From the NCBI RefSeq assembly GCF_004803635.1, contig NZ_SSWX01000009.1:115657-179656 (forward strand): a stretch of 64,000 bases of DNA, in the 5' to 3' direction. Below, one piece after another: positions 58,140-64,000 of the stretch (the stretch's first letter is position 1; each line of letters opens with the position of its first letter). Position numbers and translations under genes: made by a program. This DNA is from Lampropedia aestuarii. GTDB lineage: Bacteria > Pseudomonadota > Gammaproteobacteria > Burkholderiales > Burkholderiaceae_C. Below the pieces are notes generated by a model that had not been told where the DNA came from, did no database searches, and saw only the letters and a list, made by a program, of their open reading frames with translations.

Positions 58140-58163
58140 TACAGCCTCAACGTGCTGTTTGGC

Positions 58164-58201
58164 AGTTTGAGACACAGGCGCTTTGCCCTGTGTTTCAAAC
58201 T
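58164..58201 (+). other. Long stem-loop after rpoC
   Basis: AGTTTGAGACACAGG (58164-58178) pairs with CCTGTGTTTCAAACT (58187-58201) over 15 bp with one G-T wobble and an 8-base loop. It lies 25 bases after the rpoC stop and before the T-tailed terminator, and probably protects the 3' end of the mRNA. Confidence 0.65.
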
Positions 58202-58221
58202 GGCTCAAGCGCTACGAGTCA

Positions 58222-58250
58222 AGCGTCCGCCTATGGCGGGCGCTTTTTTT
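58222..58250 (+). terminator. Rho-independent terminator of the rpoBC operon
   Basis: AGCGTCCGCC and GGCGGGCGCT form a stem (one T-G wobble) with a 3-base loop TAT, followed by a run of seven T. It is well separated from rsmB, which therefore needs its own promoter. Confidence 0.9.
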
Positions 58251-58261
58251 ATGGGCAGGCT

Positions 58262-58317
58262 CTAAGATCGTAAACACGTTCTAAGAACAGGCGCTTAGAT
58301 CGTCAACACGTTCCTAG
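58262..58317 (+). repeat. Two tandem copies of the dispersed repeat terminus
   Basis: The first copy (58262-58285) is identical to the 24 bases at 40972-40995. The second (58294-58317, CTTAGATCGTCAACACGTTC onward) differs at a few positions and follows after 8 bases. They stand between the rpoC terminator and rsmB, in the region where the rsmB promoter must lie. Confidence 0.65.
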
Positions 58318-58394
58318 AATCCAAGCGCGTTGCGCAATCGACGCTGCAAAGCATCGACAATACATGCCATACCGGTATGGATAATGATTGAACT

Positions 58395-59762
58395 ATGAAA
58401 ACCTCTGCTCCAAGCGCCCAAGCACCATCGCTCAAGGACCAAGTGCAATGGGCTGCGCAAGGCCTGCAGCAAGTGGCCCAAGGCCAGTCGGCCAGAGAAG
58501 TGGTGGCTGCTTGGCCCGCCACTCCAGTGCGACCTGGTGCCCAGGCCTTGCTGTACACGGCCTTGCGGCATTGGGGCCAAACGCGCGCCCTGATTGCATT
58601 GCTGGCCAGCAAAAAACCGCAAGCGGCAGTAGAGGCATATTTGGCTGTGGCATTGAGCTTGTTGCTGGCTCCCGAAGGGGCGAGTTACGCGCCGTTCACA
58701 GTCGTGAATCAAACCGTTGAAGCCCTGCGCCGCCATAAGAAATGGCAGGCTCAGGCCGGCTTCGTCAATGCCTGTTTGCGCCGTTTTTTGCGTGAGCGTG
58801 AAGCCTTGTTGGCAACGGTCGACAAGGACGTGGCTGCACGCAGCAACCACCCGCAATGGTGGGTCGATGTGCTGCGACAAGACCATCCTAGCCAGTGGCA
58901 GGACATTTTGGCCGCCAATAATGCGCGTGCACCGCTGACCATCCGCGTCAACACCGTGCACATCAGCCGTGATGCGTATTTGCAGCAGTTGCTCAGCGCA
59001 GGGCTGGAAGCACAAAGCGTGCTCGAGGCTGGTATCGTCCTGCATAAAGCGGTTGACGTGCGTGCCCTGCCTGGTTACCAGGATGGTTGGTTCTCCGTGC
59101 AAGATGCTGCGGCCCAGTATGCTGCGTCACTGCTGCTAAGCGGTTTGACAGCGCCACTTGCCGGCGCTGCGCCGTTGCTGGTTTTGGATGCCTGCGCCGC
59201 GCCTGGCGGCAAAACTGCCCACTTGGCAGAATGGGCTGCTACACACGGGCTGCCTATTGAGCTGGTGGCAATGGATGTGGATGGCGAGCGCGCCAAACGC
59301 ATTGGCGACAATATGCAGCGTTTGGGCTTTGCCCAGCAGGTGCGCATTGCAGTAGCCGATGCCAGCCAGCCAGATGACTGGCACACACAGGTGTTGGCGG
59401 GGCGCATGCTGGATGCTGTGCTGCTGGATGCCCCTTGCTCTGCCGCTGGCATTGTCCGGCGCCATGCCGACATCCGTTGGTTGCGTAGGCCGCAAGACCT
59501 GGATGTGTTGGTGCAAGTGCAAGCGCAGATATTGCGCCGCATGTGGGCATTGCTTAAGCCGGGCGGACGTCTTTTATACTGCACCTGTTCAGTATTCCAT
59601 CGGGAAGGCAAAGACCAGATGCAGCATTTTGTGAACCAGCACTCAGATGCACGCCAAATAGGCGATTGTCTGCAGCTTTTGCCGACTTTGCCCTCAGCAT
59701 CCGGCTCGCTGGCGGATAACCACGATGGCTTCTTTTACGGTTTACTGCAGAAGGCCTTGTGA
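58395..59762 (+). CDS. rsmB: 16S rRNA (cytosine-967-C5)-methyltransferase
   Basis: A 455-residue RsmB. An NusB-like N-terminal domain (residues 1-150, with LLYTALRHWG and VNACLRRFLRER) is followed by the Rossmann methyltransferase: SAM motif DACAAPGGKT at 265-274, nucleophile region LLDAPCSAAGIVRRH with Cys348, and YCTCSVF with Cys396/Cys398. It modifies C967 of 16S rRNA in the small-subunit head. It is the first of a run of genes whose stops overlap the next starts, ending with ntrX. Confidence 0.95.
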   Translation: MKTSAPSAQAPSLKDQVQWAAQGLQQVAQGQSAREVVAAWPATPVRPGAQALLYTALRHWGQTRALIALLASKKPQAAVEAYLAVALSLLLAPEGASYAPFTVVNQTVEALRRHKKWQAQAGFVNACLRRFLREREALLATVDKDVAARSNHPQWWVDVLRQDHPSQWQDILAANNARAPLTIRVNTVHISRDAYLQQLLSAGLEAQSVLEAGIVLHKAVDVRALPGYQDGWFSVQDAAAQYAASLLLSGLTAPLAGAAPLLVLDACAAPGGKTAHLAEWAATHGLPIELVAMDVDGERAKRIGDNMQRLGFAQQVRIAVADASQPDDWHTQVLAGRMLDAVLLDAPCSAAGIVRRHADIRWLRRPQDLDVLVQVQAQILRRMWALLKPGGRLLYCTCSVFHREGKDQMQHFVNQHSDARQIGDCLQLLPTLPSASGSLADNHDGFFYGLLQKAL

Positions 59763-60412
59763 TTCTCATGGTGCGCCTCTATCTCAAGCGCTGCTTGCTG
59801 TGGCTGGTCTCTGTGTGTTGGCTCACGGCGACGCTGGCGTTTGCGCAAAGCAATCTGGATGTCAGTGGCGACTCCGTCTTGCAAGAGGTGCACTGGGCTG
59901 TTGAACCTGATGGCGCGGTGGTGGTGAGTGCGCAAATGGTGTTGATGCTTTCGCGTCCAATGGTTGAGGCTTTGCACCAAGGCATTCCCGTTTACTTTGT
60001 CGCCCAAGCTTCATTAACGCGCACGCGTTGGTGGCTATGGGACAAGAAGGACATTGATGCGCACCGGTATTGGCGACTCAGCTACCAGCCGCTAACGCGC
60101 GTGTGGCGTTTGCAAAGTTCACAGGAGTCATCCAAACATACGGACTCCTCACAGGGCTTGGCCCAGTATTTTGACAGCTTGGACCAGGCCCTGGCATTGA
60201 TGCAGCGCATTTCAAACTGGCGCATTGGCGAGCGCTCACAACTGGCGCGCGACCAAGCCTATGTGGCGCGATTCTCATTAGGCGTTGACCAGGAGCGGCT
60301 GCCTCGGCCGTTGCAGTTTGATGCGCAAGGCCGCAATGACTGGGACTTGCTGCTGCGTGCGAGCGAATCTGCGGTGCTGTTGCCCCAAGCGCAAGGCGGT
60401 GCCACGCAATGA
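59759..60412 (+). CDS. DUF4390 domain-containing exported protein
   Basis: A 217-residue DUF4390 protein of unknown function, found between rsmB and ntrY in this group of bacteria. A signal peptide at the start (LLWLVSVCWLTATLAFAQ) is followed by QEVHWAVEPDGAVVVSAQMVLMLS. The start taken is GTG at 59759, overlapping the rsmB stop, with AGAAGG four bases before; ATG at 59768 is an alternative. The stop overlaps the ntrY start by ATGA (60409-60412). Its steady linkage with NtrYX suggests a role in that signalling system, but this is inference. Confidence 0.82.
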   Translation: MILMVRLYLKRCLLWLVSVCWLTATLAFAQSNLDVSGDSVLQEVHWAVEPDGAVVVSAQMVLMLSRPMVEALHQGIPVYFVAQASLTRTRWWLWDKKDIDAHRYWRLSYQPLTRVWRLQSSQESSKHTDSSQGLAQYFDSLDQALALMQRISNWRIGERSQLARDQAYVARFSLGVDQERLPRPLQFDAQGRNDWDLLLRASESAVLLPQAQGGATQ

Positions 60413-62745
60413 CCCAAGCCAACCCACGCAACGCATTAAGAAGCCGGCGCCTGAGCTGGATGCTAGGCATCTTGGTGGCCGTGACCACGGCCATCGGGCT
60501 GGTGCTGCTGTTTTTGCTGGCTTTGGCAACCGATAGCCAAGGCTTGTATGAGCAGTATTACCCATGGCTGCTGAGCCTCAACAGCATCGTCGCAGTCGTC
60601 TTGTGCCTGATCGTGGTCTGGGGCACGTCGCGCTTGTTGGTCAGGTTGCGGCAGAATAAATTTGGTAGCAAACTGCTGCTTCGCTTGGCGGCATTGTTTT
60701 GTGTTGTCGGTATTTTGCCTGGCGTGCTGATTTATGTGATCTCTTACCAGTTCGTTTCTCGCTCGATTGAGAATTGGTTTGATGCACGTGTGGAAAGTGC
60801 GTTGACCGCCGGGGTTGGAATGGCCCGTACCACCTTGGATGCCTGGGTGGTGAACAATACGGCGCGGGCGCGTTATTCGGCCACTCAGCTCGAGCAAATT
60901 GGCTTGGCCAATTTAGGCATTGCCTTGGAGCAAATCCGCGAACAGTTTGGGGCCAGTGAAGTCGTGCTGTGGCGCAGCAATGGCGAGGTCGAGCTCAGCA
61001 TTGGGCCGACCGATGCCCAGTTGATTCCTCAGCGTCCTTCGGCCCAGGCGTTTCGCACGGCCCGTGAACGCCGCGAGTGGGCGGTGCTTGAAGGCATGGA
61101 AGAGGCCGAGCGCGATGGCGATGCCAAAGTGCAGGTGCAATCCTTGGTGTTGGTGCGCGGCTTTGGTGGCTCTTTGAGTTTGGCCAGCGACCATGAGCGC
61201 TTTTTGCAGGTGACCGTGCCGGTGCCGCAAGTCTTGATTCGTGACGCTTTCGTTGTGCAGCAAGCCAATCGTGAATACCAGCAGCGTGCGCTGGGGCGTG
61301 AGGGCTTGCGGCGCATGTATATCGGTACGCTGACCCTGAGTTTGTTTTTGGCCGTGTTCGGGGCAATCGTGCTGGCCATTCTTTTAGGCAATCAGCTACT
61401 CAGGCCGCTACTTATCTTGGCCGAAGGTGTACGGGAGGTGGCCTCTGGAAATCTCAACCCCAAAGTGGCACTGCCTCGCAATGATGAGCTGGGTGGACTG
61501 ACCAGAGCCTTTGCGCTAATGACACATCAGCTGTCCATGGCCAGGGCCTCGGAGCAGAAAAGTTTGGCGGCGTTGGATGCTTCTCGAGGTCAGTTGCAAA
61601 CCATCCTTGATAACCTGACAGCTGGTGTGATTGTGCTGAATGACCAAGGCACGATTTTATCGATCAACCCAGGCGCAACGCGTGTACTCAGAGCGCCATT
61701 GGCCGCTTACGTTGGACGCAATTTGCAGGAGGTGCCAGATCTGCAGCATTTTGCGGAGCTGGTCGCGCAGCGCTTCAGTGCGTTTTTAATCAGAGACGGC
61801 TTGCGCCATGAAGAGCACTGGCAACAAAGTGTGGACTTGTATGCGCTCCCCCATGGCGCAGCGCCAGATGCTGCTCGCGACTTTTCGCTCACCATCGTAG
61901 CGCGTGGCGCGATGCTGCCCGATGGCAATCGCCTGCTGGTGATGGACGATATCTCCGATGTGGTCTCCGCCCAGCGTGCGCAAGCATGGGGAGAGGTGGC
62001 CAGGCGCTTGGCCCATGAAATCAAAAACCCACTCACGCCAATTCAGTTATCGGCCGAGCGACTGGAGTTGCGCCTGACAGGCAAGCTGCCTGATAAAGAA
62101 GAGGCGATCTTGGCCAAATCGGTCAAAACCATTGTGGACCAAGTCGAAGCCCTCAAGCGCCTAGTCAATGAGTTCCGCGATTACGCCAGATTGCCGACGG
62201 CGGTCTTAGAAGATGTGGACCTCAATTCGCTGATTCAGGACGTCATGCAACTCTATGGCATGGAGAATGCGAGCTTTGCCGTGCAAACCCAATTGGACAT
62301 GGCCAGTCCGATGATTCGGGGCGACGCTATGCAATTGCGCCAAGTTATCCACAATCTTTTACAGAATGCGCAAGATGCAAGCCTGCAAGCGCGAGAGAAT
62401 CGGGCAGAATCCCCTTCAGCTGTGGTGATCTCCACGCAGTGGAATTCTTCCGCTAACTGTGTCAAGCTCACGGTTGAAGACAGTGGAACAGGGTTTCCTG
62501 CCAATATGCTTCAGCGAGTGTTCGAGCCTTATGTCACGACAAAAACCAAAGGAACCGGTTTGGGGTTGGCTGTTGTGAAAAAAATTGCAGACGAACACCA
62601 TGCCTTGATAGAGTTGGCGAATGTGCACAATGACAGCGGCTTGGTGGTTGGAGCCAGGGTTTCGTTATCATTCAATCCAGTTGCCCTGCGCACGCACAGT
62701 GACGCAGGCGAGCAAGCAAAAGAACCAAAGCAGGATACACTTTAG
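60409..62745 (+). CDS. ntrY: NtrY-type membrane sensor histidine kinase
   Basis: A 778-residue sensor kinase. Three or four membrane segments lie near residues 17-40, 53-71 and 92-112, and another at 304-326 before the HAMP domain (about 327-380). A PAS domain follows at about 390-500. HisKA has the phospho-acceptor His536 in ARRLAHEIKNPLTP, and the ATPase domain has an N box near 649-656, DSGTGFP at 691-697 and TKGTGLGLA. It pairs with NtrX next to it. NtrYX responds to nitrogen or redox state in other bacteria. Confidence 0.93.
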   Translation: MTQANPRNALRSRRLSWMLGILVAVTTAIGLVLLFLLALATDSQGLYEQYYPWLLSLNSIVAVVLCLIVVWGTSRLLVRLRQNKFGSKLLLRLAALFCVVGILPGVLIYVISYQFVSRSIENWFDARVESALTAGVGMARTTLDAWVVNNTARARYSATQLEQIGLANLGIALEQIREQFGASEVVLWRSNGEVELSIGPTDAQLIPQRPSAQAFRTARERREWAVLEGMEEAERDGDAKVQVQSLVLVRGFGGSLSLASDHERFLQVTVPVPQVLIRDAFVVQQANREYQQRALGREGLRRMYIGTLTLSLFLAVFGAIVLAILLGNQLLRPLLILAEGVREVASGNLNPKVALPRNDELGGLTRAFALMTHQLSMARASEQKSLAALDASRGQLQTILDNLTAGVIVLNDQGTILSINPGATRVLRAPLAAYVGRNLQEVPDLQHFAELVAQRFSAFLIRDGLRHEEHWQQSVDLYALPHGAAPDAARDFSLTIVARGAMLPDGNRLLVMDDISDVVSAQRAQAWGEVARRLAHEIKNPLTPIQLSAERLELRLTGKLPDKEEAILAKSVKTIVDQVEALKRLVNEFRDYARLPTAVLEDVDLNSLIQDVMQLYGMENASFAVQTQLDMASPMIRGDAMQLRQVIHNLLQNAQDASLQARENRAESPSAVVISTQWNSSANCVKLTVEDSGTGFPANMLQRVFEPYVTTKTKGTGLGLAVVKKIADEHHALIELANVHNDSGLVVGARVSLSFNPVALRTHSDAGEQAKEPKQDTL

Positions 62746-62747
62746 AA

Positions 62748-63446
62748 ATGGCAAACATATTGGTTGTAGATGATGAGTTGGGAATCCGTGATTTGTTGTC
62801 CGAGATTCTTAACGATGAAGGACACCATGTTGATCTCGCAGAGAACGCAGGTCAGGCACGTATCGCTTGCCGCGATAACGCCTACGACCTGGTCTTGCTG
62901 GATATCTGGATGCCAGACACTGATGGTGTCAGCTTGCTTAAAGAGTGGCAGTTAAGTGGCCAGCTGGTGATGCCTGTGATCATGATGAGTGGCCATGCAA
63001 CCATCGACACGGCAGTGGAGGCCACGCGCATTGGGGCCTTCTCGTTTCTTGAAAAGCCGATTACTTTGCAAAAACTGCTCAAGTCCGTCCACCAGGCTCT
63101 TGAGAAACAGCAAGCTGCAGAGACGCCAGTCGCTGTCGCCGCGACAGCACAGCGCGTGATGGCTGCCGAGCCATCGAGCGATGCAGTATTGGCTGGTGGG
63201 CAGACCATGATTCGCGCGATCCCGCGTGAAGAGTTTTTGCCAGAGCCGCATCAAGGTTTTGATTTGGATCGTCCTTTGCGCGAAGCGCGGGATGATTTTG
63301 AGAAAGCGTATTTCGAGTTCCATTTGGCCCGTGAAGGTGGCTCGATGACTCGCGTGGCTGAGAAAACCGGTTTGGAGCGCACCCATCTCTATCGCAAGCT
63401 CAGGCAGCTTGGCGTAGAACTGGGCAAACGCCGCAGTACTCGCTGA
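62748..63446 (+). CDS. ntrX: NtrX-like response regulator without the AAA+ domain
   Basis: A 232-residue regulator. The receiver domain (1-120) has the acidic pair D8-D9, the phospho-acceptor D52 (LLDIWMPD), Ser81 and Lys103. A linker of about 70 residues (low complexity, Ala/Pro-rich) leads to a C-terminal Fis-type helix-turn-helix (about 190-230, MTRVAEKTGLERTHLYRKLRQ). The sigma-54-interacting AAA+ domain of classical NtrX is missing, so it cannot activate sigma-54 promoters directly. It starts 2 bases after ntrY and ends with the hairpin at 63540. Confidence 0.92.
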   Translation: MANILVVDDELGIRDLLSEILNDEGHHVDLAENAGQARIACRDNAYDLVLLDIWMPDTDGVSLLKEWQLSGQLVMPVIMMSGHATIDTAVEATRIGAFSFLEKPITLQKLLKSVHQALEKQQAAETPVAVAATAQRVMAAEPSSDAVLAGGQTMIRAIPREEFLPEPHQGFDLDRPLREARDDFEKAYFEFHLAREGGSMTRVAEKTGLERTHLYRKLRQLGVELGKRRSTR

Positions 63447-63650
63447 AACCGCCAGCAGACGACCTGGGGTGCAAACAGGTATTTAGTCGAAAGTTTCAAA
63501 AAGCCGGAAAAAATAGGCTACAATAGCGATCTTTCGAAGCTTGGCTCTTTCAGAGTCAAGGTTTTTGAAAGCAATGCACTGAAAAGCAGGTTTTTAAAAA
63601 AACAATAAATTTGTTTTTAGATCAAAAAATACTGTTATACTTCAAGGCTT
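63447..63650 (+). promoter_or_regulatory. tRNA-Phe promoter region
   Basis: Two candidate promoters lie here. TTTCAA (63494-63499) with TACAAT (63519-63524), spacer 19, precedes the ntrX terminator. TTGTTT (63611-63616) with TTATAC (63635-63640), spacer 18, lies just before the tRNA, with an A/T-rich upstream stretch like an UP element. The second is the better guess for tRNA-Phe transcription. Confidence 0.45.
63540..63566 (+). terminator. Terminator after ntrX
   Basis: CTTGGCTCT and AGAGTCAAG form a 9-bp stem with one G-T wobble and a TTC loop, followed by G and five T. It is 94 bases after the ntrX stop. Confidence 0.6.
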
Positions 63651-63726
63651 GGCTCGGTAGCTCAGTTGGTAGAGCAGCGGATTGAAAATCCGCGTGTCGG
63701 TGGTTCGATTCCGCCCCGAGCCACCA
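63651..63726 (+). tRNA. tRNA-Phe(GAA)
   Basis: A full 76-base cloverleaf: acceptor GGCTCGG/CCGAGCC, D arm GCTC-AGTTGGTA-GAGC, anticodon stem GCGGA/TCCGC with loop TTGAAAA (anticodon GAA), T arm GGTGG-TTCGATT-CCGCC, and an encoded A-CCA end. It lies just before the rRNA leader. Confidence 0.97.
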
Positions 63727-64000
63727 ATTTTTTGCTGCAGCAAAAATCACAATGATTTTTCGATTCTCATTGAGTTTGTGTGCTGCGGTAAGTGTCTTGA
63801 CTGATTTGCAGTTGTGGTAAATTGGTTGGGTGAAATTTTCGGTCGGTTTGAAATTTTTTCAACTTACTCGAAATTTCCGTGCTATAGTAGAGGGCTTCGC
63901 TGATCGCAGCAAGTCGCTTGAAAATAAATTGTTCATTAACAAATTACAGCCGATAAGCGTGGGCGTTTGGATGTAGAGAAAGCCTGCATTTAAGCGTCCT
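63727..64000 (+). promoter_or_regulatory. rRNA operon promoter, boxA and leader (16S gene beyond the window)
   Basis: No protein gene lies here. An 18-bp palindrome TTTTTGCTGCAGCAAAAA (63729-63746) follows the tRNA. TTGACT (63797-63802) is a possible upstream promoter element, with TAAATT only 15 bases on, and TATAGT (63883-63888) is a good -10 with a poorly placed -35 (TTCAAC). TGTTCATTAACA (63930-63941) matches the rrn antitermination boxA, and CAGCCGATAAGCGTGGGCGT is like 16S leaders of Burkholderiales. I infer that a 16S rRNA gene begins shortly after base 64000. Confidence 0.75.

Overview
The window looks like a chromosomal segment of a betaproteobacterium of the order Burkholderiales, most probably Comamonadaceae or a close relative. 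The reasons are the style of the rplKAJL-rpoBC proteins, the TTG-started rplJ, the rsmB-DUF4390-ntrY-ntrX block, the etfBA plus DmdC-like dehydrogenase block, and the MoxR/DUF58/TgpA operon. Base composition is moderately GC-rich, with a few AT-rich intergenic patches and one AT-rich orphan gene. I see no transposase, phage gene or CRISPR array. The genus cannot be fixed from the sequence alone.

Layout. 1-2.2 kb: the 5' part of a TauE/SafE transporter gene, then an orphan periplasmic substrate-binding protein. 2.2-7.5 kb (minus strand): moxR, DUF58, tgpA and mltB, an operon-like cell-envelope cluster. 7.6-11 kb: a histone-deacetylase-like amidohydrolase, a crotonase-fold protein without the catalytic glutamates, and an MscS channel. 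11.1-15.5 kb: etfB, etfA, a large acyl-CoA dehydrogenase and a PduO-type cobalamin adenosyltransferase. 15.5-25.6 kb: oxyR, a class II glutamine amidotransferase, two MFS exporters, rhlE, ybiB, tam, a hotdog thioesterase and a universal stress protein. 26-31 kb: macA, macB and an outer-membrane factor, a complete tripartite efflux set. 31-37.5 kb: a divergent IclR regulator facing a polar-amino-acid ABC importer followed by two FAD amine oxidases and a cupin, a likely catabolic unit for an amine or amino acid. 37.7-41.5 kb: pmbA, darP, a small SpoT-like HD protein, a TetR regulator and an AT-rich orphan gene. 41.6-46.7 kb: a second orphan substrate-binding protein, paralogous to the first, then an AidB-like acyl-CoA dehydrogenase and an acyl-CoA ligase. 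47-58 kb: rplK, rplA, rplJ, rplL, rpoB and rpoC, with an L10 leader and an rplL-rpoB attenuator-like hairpin. 58.3-64 kb: rsmB, DUF4390, ntrY, ntrX, tRNA-Phe(GAA), and the promoter, boxA and leader of an rRNA operon whose 16S gene must begin just beyond the window.

The most interesting unexplained structure is a dispersed repeat family. Two elements of about 190-220 bp with imperfect 28-bp terminal inverted repeats lie at 25609-25799 and 46747-46966. Shorter or solo copies of the same terminus lie at 25978-26029, 30953-30975, 37641-37668, 40972-40995 and 58262-58317. At three of the solo copies the TAA at the edge of the repeat is the stop codon of the adjacent gene. The copy at 46747-46966 sits directly against the -35 box of the rplK promoter, in the place where secE-nusG would normally be found.

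Two further points stand out. The intergenic region between the IclR gene and the ABC operon carries four copies of an ATATCGYT motif. The first substrate-binding gene has two identical 12-bp dyad motifs upstream.
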